A stretch of 64,000 nt of DNA from Faecalibacterium sp. CAG:74 (GTDB taxonomy: Bacteria > Bacillota > Clostridia > Christensenellales > Aristaeellaceae), in NCBI GenBank assembly GCA_000437595.1, contig FR899900.1, forward strand, positions 136,812-200,811, given 5' to 3'. A program made the translations under genes and the position numbers. Below the pieces are notes generated by a model. That model made no database searches. It saw only the letters and a list, made by a program, of their open reading frames with translations, and was not told where the DNA came from. This document shows, piece after piece, positions 35,150 through 44,187 of the stretch (its first letter is position 1; every line of letters begins with the position of its first letter).

Positions 35150-35196
35150 ACCGCCCTCGGATGCAGTCAAATTCGACTGTCCGAGGGCGGTTTTTT
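35150..35196 (+). terminator. Terminator of the ygiQ-like gene
   Basis: A 12-bp stem (ACCGCCCTCGGA / TCCGAGGGCGGT) carries an inner 5-bp stem (CAGTC / GACTG) and is followed by six T. Confidence 0.92.
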
Positions 35197-35199
35197 CAA

Positions 35200-35877
35200 T
35201 TATTGCAACAGCCGCTGCGCCATGCTTTCTACGTCTTCCAGCGTCAGGAGCGTGATCGAGCCGAACGGCGCGTTGAGCAGCACTTCAACCGCACGGCGGT
35301 AGCGCGTCAGCAAATCCACCAAGGCGGGCAAATCGCACGGCTGCTTGTCGTTTTTCGCCTGCATGAGCTGCCCCGCCAAATCGAAAAAGCAGTCACCCAG
35401 CAGGTGCAGGACGATGCCCGCCACGCCGCGAATCTCCGTGAACAGTGTGCCGCTCTGGACACCCTGCGCAATCGTTTGTTCCAGCAGCGGGTGGAAACGG
35501 TCGGACAGCGCGTCCAAGTACGTCAAAGCCATCGCGCGTCCTTCCGGCGAAGTGGCCATCGGCAGGAGCATCGCCGTGAACGCCGCGTCTTCATCGCGCA
35601 TCGGCAGACACGCCGACAGCAGCAGATTCAGCCGCGCAAGGTCATCCGGCGCATCCGCCAATTGGGCTTCGGCACGTTCCGCCGATTCCTGCGCGTGCTG
35701 GTGACTGAGCAGCGTCATGATTTCTTCCTTGCTGGCGAAATGGTGGTAGATGCCGCCCTTGCTGACGCCCGCCGCACGGACGATTTCCTGCATACTGGCG
35801 GCTTCGTAGCCCTTTTGGCAGAAAAGCTGCTCTGCCGCCCGCAGAATCTCCCGTTTCGTTTCGTCACCCTTGCGCAT
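35200..35877 (-). CDS. TetR-family transcriptional regulator
   Basis: A 225-residue TetR regulator. The N-terminal HTH is standard: TKREILRAAEQLFCQKGYEAASMQEI followed by AGVSKGGIYHHFASKEEIM (split here across about residues 7-52). The C-terminal ligand domain is helical and not assignable. GGGAGGAAGC precedes the ATG at 35877. It is separated by 16 bases from the MazG-like gene upstream, so it is probably the last gene of the DUF2461-pgm operon and could be autoregulatory. Confidence 0.9.
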   Translation of the reverse strand: MRKGDETKREILRAAEQLFCQKGYEAASMQEIVRAAGVSKGGIYHHFASKEEIMTLLSHQHAQESAERAEAQLADAPDDLARLNLLLSACLPMRDEDAAFTAMLLPMATSPEGRAMALTYLDALSDRFHPLLEQTIAQGVQSGTLFTEIRGVAGIVLHLLGDCFFDLAGQLMQAKNDKQPCDLPALVDLLTRYRRAVEVLLNAPFGSITLLTLEDVESMAQRLLQ

Positions 35878-35893
35878 GTGATGCTTCCTCCCG

Positions 35894-36226
35894 TTACTCC
35901 GCGTTTTCGCGGTGCATGGAGCGCTCCGACGAAAAGCCGTTCGGATAGCGCCCATGCAGTTTGTTAAGATTCCCCTGCAAAATTTCGCTCAGCGGCACAT
36001 TCAGCCCCTGCGCCGCCTCCGCCAAGTACCATGCGACGTCGCCAAGCTCCTTTTTCAGCTTCTCCTTATCCAGCGGATGCCCCTGAAAGCGGTGCTTTTT
36101 GAGCAAATCAATCGCTTCGCCGCTCTCGCCGCAAAGCCCCATCAGCGCGTTTTCCAACACATCCTGCGGATTCAGCGCTGGATTAAGCAGGGACATGGCC
36201 TCCTGCTGATAATCATCGACATTCAT
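35894..36226 (-). CDS. MazG-like nucleotide pyrophosphohydrolase
   Basis: A 110-residue all-alpha NTP pyrophosphatase of the MazG superfamily, which hydrolyses NTPs to NMP and pyrophosphate, probably for pool sanitation. The metal-binding pattern is GLCGESGEAIDLLKK (ExxE, about residues 31-45) and KKELGDVAWYLA (ExxD). The start at 36226 is preceded by AAGGAG and overlaps the preceding gene's stop by 4 bases. Confidence 0.87.
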   Translation of the reverse strand: MNVDDYQQEAMSLLNPALNPQDVLENALMGLCGESGEAIDLLKKHRFQGHPLDKEKLKKELGDVAWYLAEAAQGLNVPLSEILQGNLNKLHGRYPNGFSSERSMHRENAE

Positions 36227-36711
36227 TGCGCCTGCTCCTTCCGCTGCATGAGTTCCAGCCCCATTTTGCCCGTGATTTGCTCCGGCGTCAGCACCATCAG
36301 GCACAGGCGGCTGGCAAACTGCGTATATTCCACTTCGGCGGCGGATTCATCCGGATAGAAGCGCTTCGCCAGCGCAATGCACAGGTCATGCTTCTGCTTT
36401 TCGTCCGTCACGATGGCGATTCGCCCCTTGACGATGACGCTTCGGTACGCGGTCGTGTACTTCTCCGGAATCACGTCGTCCGCGTCAATCACGCAGAAGG
36501 ACGCGCGGTTATCGCGGCGGATGCAGTCGATTTTCTGCCCTTCGAGCGCGCCGTGAAAGACAATCACGCCATCCACCAGCGCATAGGACAGCGGCACGCC
36601 GTACGGGAAGCCATCAAGGGAAATCAGCGACAAAACACCGCTGGTCGCCCGGCGAAGCACCTGCTCGCATTCTTCTTGGCACAATGCCTGTTTGTTCCTG
36701 CGCATGGTCAT
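36223..36711 (-). CDS. Pyridoxamine 5'-phosphate oxidase-like flavin-binding protein
   Basis: A 162-residue split-barrel FMN-binding protein of the PNPOx-like (NimA/YhbP) type. Members are often heme- or flavin-binding reductases, not true PNPOx. Visible are GVLSLISLDGFPYGVPLSY, the strand VIVFHGALEGQKIDCIRRD and CVIDADDVIPEKYTTAYRSVIVKG (in pieces). It overlaps pgm by 4 bases (ATGA) and the MazG-like gene by 4 bases. Confidence 0.85.
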   Translation of the reverse strand: MTMRRNKQALCQEECEQVLRRATSGVLSLISLDGFPYGVPLSYALVDGVIVFHGALEGQKIDCIRRDNRASFCVIDADDVIPEKYTTAYRSVIVKGRIAIVTDEKQKHDLCIALAKRFYPDESAAEVEYTQFASRLCLMVLTPEQITGKMGLELMQRKEQAQ

Positions 36712-38222
36712 GCCTCTTCCACTGCCTTTTTCAGCGGCGTGAGGTCGATGCCTTCCGCGTCATTGAGCACCTTCAGCAGGCTCTCCAGCATCTGCTGCAC
36801 GCCGCCGGGCACGTCGCTTTCCACATTCAGCGGCAACACGGGGTCATGCACGGACAGGCGGAGCAGGAACCAGCCGTTGTCCATGCCGCCGTCAAGGTCG
36901 AAGGAAATGCGCACGCCCTCGCGGTTATCCGGCGCGATATGCCAGTTCTCCGCCGCGTTCGCATAATCCAGCACGCGCTGAATGACTACCTTGCCCGCGT
37001 CGCGGAAGTCATCGGCGGTGATGTTCAGGCGGATTTCGCGGCTCTCGACCGGCTCTTTCAGGTCGGCAATCAGGCTGCCGAGCGTCTTGCCCTCCTGCTT
37101 GAGCTTCATGGCGCGGACAATCAGCACCGTGACGAGATACATGCCGTCATCAAGGAAGTGATTCTCGCGCAGGGCGGCGTGTCCGCTCGTTTCAATCGCC
37201 AGCGGGCAGGAAATGCCCTCTTTGTTTAGGCGGATGGCTTCATCGATGACGTTGCGGTAGCCGCGCTTGTAGCGGTAATGCTCGCCGCCCCAGTCGTTGA
37301 TGAACTTCTTGAGGCCTGAGGACGTCACCGAGTCCGTCACAATCGTTTCGCCGGGCTTTTCGTCCAGCAGAATCGCGGAAATCAGGGCAATCAGGCGGTT
37401 GCGGTTGATTTCGCGGCCGTCGGCATCCACCACGGCGGCACGGTCGCAGTCGGTATCGAAAATCACGCCGAGATCAGCGCCAACGCGCTTCACCGCCGCG
37501 GAAATCGACGCCATCGCCGCTTCATTCTCCGGGTTCGGGATATGGTTGGGGAACATGCCGTCCGGCTCCAAGAACTGACTGCCTTCAATCCACGCGCCCA
37601 GTTCTTCCATCAGCTGCGCATAGAATCCGCCCGCGCCGTTGCCCGCGTCCACCACGACGTGCAGCCCCAGCAGCGGCTTCGGCACGTCCGTACCCAGTCC
37701 GCGGCGGATGCGGTCGGCAAGCTGCTCCTTGTACGTCGGCAGGAACGGCTTCTTAACAATCGTGCCTGCCAGCGGGGTGTCTTCGGGTTCGAGCGTACTC
37801 GCCGTTTTGAGCAGTTCCTCCACCACGTCGCCTTCCACGCCGCCTTCCGCCAAGAAGAACTTCAGGCCATTCTTGTCATACGGGTGATGGCTTGCGGTAA
37901 TCATAATCGAGCCGTCCGGCTGGAAACCGGGCGTGATGATGCACATGTACATTGCCGGGGTCGTGCACATGCCAAAATCCAGCACGGACGCGCCCGCTTT
38001 GCTCACACCCTCCGCCGCCGCGTGCAGCAGCGCCGGGCCGGAAATGCGGCTGTCACGCCCAATGGCAATCGTCACCTGCGTCACCGGCTTGCCGACATGC
38101 TTCGCCACATAGCGCGCGAACGCCATGCCAAGACACATGGCCACATGCTCCGTCAGCGGGGCATTCTCGCCCACCGCCACGCCGCGTACGTCCGAGCCGC
38201 TCTTGAGCTTCATCCAATCCAT
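36708..38222 (-). CDS. Phosphomannomutase/phosphoglucomutase
   Basis: A 504-residue alpha-D-phosphohexomutase interconverting hexose 1- and 6-phosphates. Domain 1 has the active Ser in ITASHHPYDKNGLKFF, domain 2 the metal loop FDTDCDRAAVVD, domain 3 the sugar loop AIETSGHAAL, and domain 4 the phosphate-binding APDNREGVRISF. The start at 38222 has AGAGGAGGAAG upstream. The exact sugar preference cannot be read from sequence. It is in a run with DUF2461 upstream and three small genes downstream. Confidence 0.93.
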   Translation of the reverse strand: MDWMKLKSGSDVRGVAVGENAPLTEHVAMCLGMAFARYVAKHVGKPVTQVTIAIGRDSRISGPALLHAAAEGVSKAGASVLDFGMCTTPAMYMCIITPGFQPDGSIMITASHHPYDKNGLKFFLAEGGVEGDVVEELLKTASTLEPEDTPLAGTIVKKPFLPTYKEQLADRIRRGLGTDVPKPLLGLHVVVDAGNGAGGFYAQLMEELGAWIEGSQFLEPDGMFPNHIPNPENEAAMASISAAVKRVGADLGVIFDTDCDRAAVVDADGREINRNRLIALISAILLDEKPGETIVTDSVTSSGLKKFINDWGGEHYRYKRGYRNVIDEAIRLNKEGISCPLAIETSGHAALRENHFLDDGMYLVTVLIVRAMKLKQEGKTLGSLIADLKEPVESREIRLNITADDFRDAGKVVIQRVLDYANAAENWHIAPDNREGVRISFDLDGGMDNGWFLLRLSVHDPVLPLNVESDVPGGVQQMLESLLKVLNDAEGIDLTPLKKAVEEA

Positions 38223-38244
38223 CTTCTCTTCCTCCTCTGTTCGT

Positions 38245-38967
38245 TTATCTACGCATTTTCTGAACCATCTTGTCCACTTCTTCCGGCGGAACCGCCTCAT
38301 ACGCGCCGCGCAGCAGGTGATACAGCGGCGACAGGCTCAGGAAATCCTCCTGCACGCGCTTCGTCAGCTGCGGGCTGTGCACATCCACCGCGGCAGTGCT
38401 TTCCGGCGAAATGTACACCTCGCGCAGGGCATACCAGCCCTTGAGGTCATCCGGCACACCCGCCGGCACTTCCAGCCGCTTGAAGGAGCTGCCGCCGACG
38501 AGCATGTGATGCTCCGTCAGGTGACACTGCTTGATGACGTTCCGCACTCCGTCCGGGTCGGCGACAATCCTCCGCCGCAAGATGTCCATCATCTGACGAT
38601 TTTCACCCCATGTGCCGACACCCCAGTTCATACCCGACGGCGCAAGTTCAAACCAATACATCACGCTGCCCTCGCGCGGTTCGCCCGCATGGCGGAACAG
38701 TACCCACAGATGGTCGCGGAAGGGGCTTTTGTCCTTCGTGAAACGAACATCACGCCGCAGCCGCGCCATGCAGCGGTATGGGCGGAGTTCCATCTGCGGG
38801 TCAATGGAGAGCATCGCGGGCGCGAGTTCCTGAATGAACGCCTCAAACGGCGCTTTCACGTCCCGCTCATAGCGCGCGCGGTTCTCCTCGAAGTAGTCAA
38901 TGCTGTTATGGAAGCGAATGTCCAGAAAGAACTGAATCGTCGCCTCCGGAAATCCGATAAACATCAT
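38245..38967 (-). CDS. DUF2461 family protein
   Basis: A 240-residue member of DUF2461 (TIGR02453), function unknown. Typical motifs are the opening FPEATIQFFLDIRFHNS, WFEENR-like YFEENRARYERDVKAPFE, and RLRRDVRFTKDKSPFRDH. It is the first gene of the operon, with a clear promoter at 38994-39022 and GGAGGC before the ATG. Met2 is an alternative start. Confidence 0.88.
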   Translation of the reverse strand: MMFIGFPEATIQFFLDIRFHNSIDYFEENRARYERDVKAPFEAFIQELAPAMLSIDPQMELRPYRCMARLRRDVRFTKDKSPFRDHLWVLFRHAGEPREGSVMYWFELAPSGMNWGVGTWGENRQMMDILRRRIVADPDGVRNVIKQCHLTEHHMLVGGSSFKRLEVPAGVPDDLKGWYALREVYISPESTAAVDVHSPQLTKRVQEDFLSLSPLYHLLRGAYEAVPPEEVDKMVQKMRR

Positions 38968-38993
38968 GCAGCCTCCTTGGGAATCTCCCTTCT

Positions 38994-39022
38994 ATTATAC
39001 CTGCTGAAAAGGGATTTTTCAA
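38994..39022 (-). promoter_or_regulatory. Sigma-A promoter of the DUF2461-pgm operon
   Basis: On the minus strand, TTGAAA (39022-39017) and TATAAT (38999-38994) are separated by 17 bases. Confidence 0.85.
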
Positions 39023-39044
39023 CCGTTCCGGCAGCGCAAATCGC

Positions 39045-39079
39045 AAAAAAACAGAGGAATGCCCGCGCATTCCCCTGCT
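39045..39079 (-). terminator. Terminator of the GH3 gene
   Basis: On the minus strand the stem AGCAGGGGAATGC / GCATTCCTCTGT is followed by a run of seven T. It lies 10 bases after the GH3 stop. Confidence 0.88.
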
Positions 39080-39089
39080 TTTCTATGAA

Positions 39090-41180
39090 TCACTCGAAGC
39101 GAATCGTCATCTTGACAGGCGTCTGCCCGGTCAGTTCCGCCGAACGCTCGTCCGGCTGATACAGCCCGCAGTACACGTCGAACACCTTGCCGTCCGCCAC
39201 GCGCTCGCCCGCATCGTTGACGACGGTGAAGGCATTCTTATCCAGCGGAACAGCAATCTGCCGCTTCTCGCCTGCCTTCAGCGCCACGCGCGCGAAGCCC
39301 GCCAGATGCGGATGCAGCGTCTCCCACTTCGTGTCCACGTCCTGCACATACACCTGCACAACCGTCTCGCCGTCGCGGTCGCCCGTGTTCTCGACCGTCG
39401 CCGTCACCCAGCCCATTTCGGCATCCACCGCTTCGTTATCCAGCGCAAAGGTGGTGTAGGACAGCCCGTAGCCGAACGGATAGAGCGGCTTGCCCTCGAA
39501 GTAGCGGTAAGTGCGGTTCTTCATCGAATAATCAGTGAATTCCGGCAGTTCAGACAGATCATGATAGAACGTCACCGGCAGACGGCCGGACGGGTTGACC
39601 TCGCCGAAGAGGATTTCCGCCAGCGCCGTGCCGCCTGCCTGACCCGGATACCACGCCATAATCTCCGCATTGCCCTGCGGCACATTCAGCGCAGAGCCTG
39701 CCGCGACGACCGTGACCAACGGCTTGCCGGTCTTGACCAGCGCATCAAGCAGTTTCTGCTGGCTTTCGGGCAGATTCAGCGAAATCTTATCGCCGGACGC
39801 AAACGCATTGCCCGTGTCGCCCTCTTCGCCCTCCAGCGTCGCATCCAGACCGACGCACGCAATCACAGCATCCGCATTTTCCGCAACCAGTTCAGCTTCC
39901 GCCAAGCGGTCGTTCGGCTGACCCAGATTCTGCACGCGGTCTTTGAACAGGTGGCAGCCTTCGCTGAACAGCACGCGGATGCCGTGCTCCTCCGCATAAG
40001 CGCGGATGCCTTCGAGGAACGTCACATAGCGGCTGGAACGGCCGTTGTAGTTGCCTTCCAAAGCAGGCACGCTGTCCGCGTTCGGGCCGACGACGGCAAT
40101 CGTGCGGATTTTGCCCGCGTCCAGCGGCAGCACACCATCGTTGCGCAGCAGCACCATGCACTTTTCCGCTGCTTCCAGCGCCAGCGCGTCATTCTCGTCG
40201 GTATCGTTGGCGGTATAGGGGATTTTGTCGTACTCACAGTCGTCCGCGAAGCAGCCCAGCAGATAGCGGGAGGTATACATGCGCTCGCAGGCGGTCGTGA
40301 TGTCCTCCTCCGTCACCAGACCCTCCTGATACGCGGTCAGCATATGCAGGTAGGTGTTGCCGCAGTTGACGTCGCAGCCGTTTTTGAGCGCCAGCGCCGC
40401 CGATTCCGGCGCGGTATCGGTCACATGGTGATGCTCGTGGAAGTCGCGAATTGCCCAGCAGTCGGACGTCACATGCCCCTCAAACTGCCACTTATTGCGC
40501 AAAATGTCCACCAGCAGCGTCTTCGACCCGCAGGCAGGTTCACCGTTGACGCGGTTGTACGCGCCCATGACGCTCTCCACCTTTGCTTCCTTCACCGCCG
40601 CCTCGAACGCGGGCAGATACGTCTCGTTCATATCCTTCGGGTTCGCCACAGCGTCGAAGGAATGGCGGATGGCTTCCGGGCCGGAGTGCACCGCGAAATG
40701 CTTGGCGCACGCGGCGACCTTGAGGTACTTGCCATTGCCCTGCAAGCCCTTGATGAACCGTACGCCCAGTCGGCTGGTAAGATACGGATCTTCGCCATAG
40801 GTTTCATGCCCTCTGCCCCAGCGGGGATCACGGAAGATGTTGATGTTCGGGCTCCACATGGACAAGCCCTTGTAAATGTCGCGGTCGCCATGCGCAGACT
40901 GCCCGTTGTATTTCGCGCGTGCCTCGGTGCTGATGACGCTTGCCACCATTTCGTGGAAGTCCTCGTCGAAAATCGCCGCCAGACCAATCGCCTGCGGGAA
41001 CACCGTCGCCGTGCCCGCGCGCGCCACGCCGTGCAGGGATTCATTCCACCAGTTATACGCCGGAATGCCCAGCCGCGGAATGGCAGGCGAGTCAAAACGG
41101 AGCTGGGAGGCCTTCTCCTCCAGCGTCATCTGCGCAACCAGCTCGTGTGCCAGTCGGCGTGCTTCATCACGATTCATCAT
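39090..41180 (-). CDS. Glycoside hydrolase family 3, beta-xylosidase/glucosidase-like
   Basis: A 696-residue GH3 enzyme without a signal peptide, so it should act on imported oligosaccharides. The N-terminal barrel has NWWNESLHGVAR, FRDPRWGRGHETYGEDP, the AKHF motif, and the nucleophile Asp in HVTSDCWAIRDF (about residue 255). The second domain has VVGPNADS and NYNGRSSRYVT. The C-terminal fibronectin-III-like domain starts near PLYPFGYGLSYTTF. SDC rather than SDW at the nucleophile recalls xylosidase-type members. AAAGGAG is 10 bases before the ATG at 41180. A role beside the CE15-like esterase in xylan use is inference; the two genes are 18 kb apart. Confidence 0.9.
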   Translation of the reverse strand: MMNRDEARRLAHELVAQMTLEEKASQLRFDSPAIPRLGIPAYNWWNESLHGVARAGTATVFPQAIGLAAIFDEDFHEMVASVISTEARAKYNGQSAHGDRDIYKGLSMWSPNINIFRDPRWGRGHETYGEDPYLTSRLGVRFIKGLQGNGKYLKVAACAKHFAVHSGPEAIRHSFDAVANPKDMNETYLPAFEAAVKEAKVESVMGAYNRVNGEPACGSKTLLVDILRNKWQFEGHVTSDCWAIRDFHEHHHVTDTAPESAALALKNGCDVNCGNTYLHMLTAYQEGLVTEEDITTACERMYTSRYLLGCFADDCEYDKIPYTANDTDENDALALEAAEKCMVLLRNDGVLPLDAGKIRTIAVVGPNADSVPALEGNYNGRSSRYVTFLEGIRAYAEEHGIRVLFSEGCHLFKDRVQNLGQPNDRLAEAELVAENADAVIACVGLDATLEGEEGDTGNAFASGDKISLNLPESQQKLLDALVKTGKPLVTVVAAGSALNVPQGNAEIMAWYPGQAGGTALAEILFGEVNPSGRLPVTFYHDLSELPEFTDYSMKNRTYRYFEGKPLYPFGYGLSYTTFALDNEAVDAEMGWVTATVENTGDRDGETVVQVYVQDVDTKWETLHPHLAGFARVALKAGEKRQIAVPLDKNAFTVVNDAGERVADGKVFDVYCGLYQPDERSAELTGQTPVKMTIRFE

Positions 41181-41322
41181 CGGAACGTTTCTCCTTTCCT
41201 TTTCCAAGGGATTCTCATGTACATTTCCACCAAAAAGCAAAAACTCCTGCTGATTTCGCACAAAAATTTTCACGAAATCCGACCTTTTTCTGCAAAACGC
41301 TATGGCGCAACCTCGAATTCTT

Positions 41323-41331
41323 TGCTATAAT
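41323..41331 (+). promoter_or_regulatory. Extended -10 promoter of the HAD-hprK-glcK genes
   Basis: TTGCTATAAT contains a perfect TATAAT (41326-41331) preceded by TGC, the extended -10 element, which compensates for the absence of a -35 match. Confidence 0.6.
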
Positions 41332-41368
41332 AGAACGTGAGAGTGATTTCTGCTGTGAGGTGAGAGAG

Positions 41369-42169
41369 TTGAAGCCGGTCATTCGCGCCATTGCGTTTGA
41401 TTTGGATGATACGCTGCTGCGGGACGACCGCACGATTTCGGACGAAACAGTATCCGTCCTGCGCCGCGCAAGTGAAGCGGGCATCCTGATTCTGCCCGCC
41501 AGCGGACGCACCTATTGCAGCATGGCGGGGTTTGCAAAACGCATCGGGTGCGCGAGCCGGGTCATCTGCGCCAACGGAGCGGTAATCGCCCAGCCGGACG
41601 GAACAACGCTGCATGAACTGACGATTCCCGCGGACATCGCACGGCAGGTCGCCCTGTTCGCCAAGGAGCGCGGATGCTACTGCCAGACGTACGCAGGCGA
41701 TTGCTTCTACTATAATCAGCAGGGGGATTATGCCCGCGCATATGCGGAAAGCTCGTCCCTGCGCGGCGTGTATGTCGGCGATTTGGAGCAGCATCTATCT
41801 GCGCCGACGACGAAGCTGCTGATGATGGCGCCGCCGGAGCAGGTTGTGCAGATGCTGGCGGAGGCACAGGCGCAGTTTGGCGAATCCGTCGCGCTGACCT
41901 GCTCGAAGCCGTACTTTCTGGAGGTCAATCCCCCGCTGGCAACGAAAGGACACGCTTTGTCCGTCTGCGCGGAGGAAATGGGCTTCCCACTTTCGCAGTG
42001 CATGGCGTTCGGCGACAGCCTGAACGACGTGTCGATGCTGCGCGCCGCCGGGCACGGCGTGTGCATGGGCAACGGGCGCGAGGACGTGAAGCGCATGGGC
42101 TTTGCCGTCTGCGGGACGAATCAGGAGGACGGCGTGGCGCGGTATATCCAGCGGATTCTTTTTGACTGA
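41369..42169 (+). CDS. Cof-type HAD-IIB phosphatase
   Basis: A 266-residue haloacid dehalogenase phosphatase of the Cof/YbjI type acting on sugar or other small phosphates. Motif I is FDLDDTLLRDD, motif II LPASGR, motif III Lys in TKGHAL, motif IV MAFGDSLNDVSML; a C2B cap lies between. The start is probably TTG at 41369 with GAGGTG 6 bases upstream; a GTG three codons earlier is possible. It sits 27 bases before hprK, so the three genes through glcK probably form one carbon-control operon. Confidence 0.9.
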   Translation: MKPVIRAIAFDLDDTLLRDDRTISDETVSVLRRASEAGILILPASGRTYCSMAGFAKRIGCASRVICANGAVIAQPDGTTLHELTIPADIARQVALFAKERGCYCQTYAGDCFYYNQQGDYARAYAESSSLRGVYVGDLEQHLSAPTTKLLMMAPPEQVVQMLAEAQAQFGESVALTCSKPYFLEVNPPLATKGHALSVCAEEMGFPLSQCMAFGDSLNDVSMLRAAGHGVCMGNGREDVKRMGFAVCGTNQEDGVARYIQRILFD

Positions 42170-42196
42170 TTTTGCATAGTATTTAGGAGGTTTCCT

Positions 42197-43132
42197 ATGG
42201 TACAGGCAGCCGACTTTGCCAAGACGCTTCAATTGACGGTGCTGTCCCCTTCCACGCAGACGGAATGGGATATCCGCACCACCGACCTGAATCGTCCGGG
42301 TATGCAGTTCTGCGGCTTCTATGAATATTTCCCATTTGAGCGTCCACAGGTCATCGGCAAGGTCGAAATGACGTATTTGGAGAACCTTGAACCGGAAGTA
42401 CGCCGTCAAATGCTCAAAAAGTACTTCTCCTTCGACATTCCCTGCGTCATCATCTGCCGCGGGATGCATCCGCCGGAAGAGCTGCTGGAAGCCGCCGCCG
42501 CGCGCAATATCGCCGTCTATCAGACCGGAATGGTGACGACGAAGTTCTTCTTCACCGCCATCAACTACCTGAACCGCTGCCTCGCTCCGCGCGTAACGCG
42601 CCACGGCGTTCTGGTATCGGTATACGGCATGGGCGTGCTGATTACGGGCGACAGCGGCGTGGGCAAGAGCGAAGCCGCACTGGAGCTGATTCGCCGCGGG
42701 CATCAGCTGGTGGCGGATGACGTGGTGGACATCTGCCGCGTGTCGGACAACCGTCTGACCGGCGAATGCCCGGAGATGGTGCGCCACTTCATGGAGATCC
42801 GCGGCATCGGCATCATCGACATCCGCGCCATGTACGGCATCGGCGCCGTCGCACAGAGCAAGTCCATCGACCTTGTGATTCACATGGAGAAGTGGGTCGA
42901 GGGCAAGGAGTACGACCGGCTTGGGCTGAATGACGAGTACATCACGATTCTTGGCGTGAAAGTACCCAGCCAGACCATGCCGGTGCGGCCGGGGCGCAAC
43001 CTCGCCATCATCATCGAGGTGGCGGCGCGCAACCTGTCCATGAAGAAGCTCGGTTTCAGCGCCGCACGGGAGCTTGACCGCCGCATGAACGAAATGATCA
43101 TGAAGCGTTCCAATCCCGACGCGCAGAATTAG
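42197..43132 (+). CDS. hprK: HPr kinase/phosphorylase
   Basis: Phosphorylates HPr on Ser46 and reverses it, setting CcpA-dependent catabolite control. The C-terminal catalytic domain has the P-loop ITGDSGVGKSEAALEL (about residues 150-165), then LVADDVVDI and the HprK signature EIRGIGIIDIRAMYG. The N-terminal domain is DRTGG-like in fold (QVIGKVEMTYLENL). The 311 residues match the family. TAGGAGG precedes the ATG. Confidence 0.96.
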   Translation: MVQAADFAKTLQLTVLSPSTQTEWDIRTTDLNRPGMQFCGFYEYFPFERPQVIGKVEMTYLENLEPEVRRQMLKKYFSFDIPCVIICRGMHPPEELLEAAAARNIAVYQTGMVTTKFFFTAINYLNRCLAPRVTRHGVLVSVYGMGVLITGDSGVGKSEAALELIRRGHQLVADDVVDICRVSDNRLTGECPEMVRHFMEIRGIGIIDIRAMYGIGAVAQSKSIDLVIHMEKWVEGKEYDRLGLNDEYITILGVKVPSQTMPVRPGRNLAIIIEVAARNLSMKKLGFSAARELDRRMNEMIMKRSNPDAQN

Positions 43133-43177
43133 GACTAACGTATTTTCACAATTACAATATACAGGAGGCTTTTTCCC

Positions 43178-44122
43178 ATGATTTATGTTGGTATTGACGT
43201 TGGCGGCACGGGCATTCAGGTCGGTCTGGTGGACGAAAGCGGCAAGATTCTGTGCAAGGGCGGCATCGTCACCCGCACGGATATTCCCTTCGACATGCAG
43301 GTGAAAGCGATGGCGGACTGCGTGCTGGACACCATCGACAAGGGCGGCTACACGCTGGGTGACGTGAAGGCCATCGGCGCGGGTGTTCCCGGCGTAACCG
43401 ACCCCCGCACGGGCAATATTGCGTTCTGCACCAACCTCGGCTGGGTGGACGTGCCGTTTGTGCAGGAGTTCAACAAGCACATTGCCAAGCCCGTTTTCGT
43501 CGGCAATGACGCGACGGTCGCAGGGCTGGCAGAGAGCGTTGCGGGCGTGAGCGCGGGTTCGGACAGCAGCGTGTTCATCACCCTCGGCACAGGCGTCGGC
43601 GGCGGCATCGTTTTTAATGGCAAGGTCTGGAACGGCTTCCACGGCGTCGGCAGCGAAATTGGTCACATGATTCTCGAACTTGACGGCGAGCCGTGCACCT
43701 GCGGCAACTACGGCTGCGTCGAGCGCTACTGCTCCGCGACCGCCATCATCCGCATGGCGCGTGAGCTCTGCGCGGTGCACCCGGAAAGCGAAATCGTGAA
43801 GGTGTGCGAGGGCGACCTGAACCGCGTGAACGCGAAGGTTGTTTTCGACGCGGCGAAGAACGGCGACGAAATCGCGCTCAAGGTGTTCCACCGCTATGTG
43901 AAGTATCTGGGTCAGCTGGTTGCCAGCCTGGTTAACTGCATTGACCCGGAGGTTATCGTGCTGGGCGGCGGCGTAAGCAAAGCGGGTGACTTCCTGCTGG
44001 ACGCTGTTCGTGCGGAAGCGCGGCGCTATGTGCTGTACAAGACGCTCCCGTCGGCGCGCATTGAGCTGGCGAAGCTCGGCCCGGATGCGGGTATCATCGG
44101 CGCGGCGATGCTGGGCAAGTAA
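43178..44122 (+). CDS. glcK: ROK-family glucokinase
   Basis: A 314-residue ROK sugar kinase, most like Bacillota glucokinase. The ATP loop is GIDVGGTGIQVGLVD. The catalytic Asp is in FVGNDATVAGL, and the ROK zinc motif is CTCGNYGCVERY. Glucose binding EIGHM follows LGTGVGGGIV. It lies 45 bases downstream of hprK; pairing glucose phosphorylation with HPr kinase makes sense for glycolytic flux sensing. CAGGAGG precedes the ATG. Confidence 0.93.
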   Translation: MIYVGIDVGGTGIQVGLVDESGKILCKGGIVTRTDIPFDMQVKAMADCVLDTIDKGGYTLGDVKAIGAGVPGVTDPRTGNIAFCTNLGWVDVPFVQEFNKHIAKPVFVGNDATVAGLAESVAGVSAGSDSSVFITLGTGVGGGIVFNGKVWNGFHGVGSEIGHMILELDGEPCTCGNYGCVERYCSATAIIRMARELCAVHPESEIVKVCEGDLNRVNAKVVFDAAKNGDEIALKVFHRYVKYLGQLVASLVNCIDPEVIVLGGGVSKAGDFLLDAVRAEARRYVLYKTLPSARIELAKLGPDAGIIGAAMLGK

Positions 44123-44147
44123 TTCATCCCCCCAAAAAAATAAATTT

Positions 44148-44181
44148 ATCCCCGGAGGCATGACGCTTCCGGGGATGTTTT
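44148..44181 (+). terminator. Terminator of hprK-glcK
   Basis: The stem ATCCCCGGA / TCCGGGGAT is followed by GTTTT. It also faces the end of the convergent Ntn hydrolase gene. Confidence 0.82.
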
Positions 44182-44187
44182 GTATCC

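Noticed and set aside
41795..44161. 788-codon minus-strand frame
   Set aside because: It covers hprK, the ROK kinase and part of the HAD gene on the other strand, all well supported; its His/Ala/Arg-rich composition marks a shadow frame.
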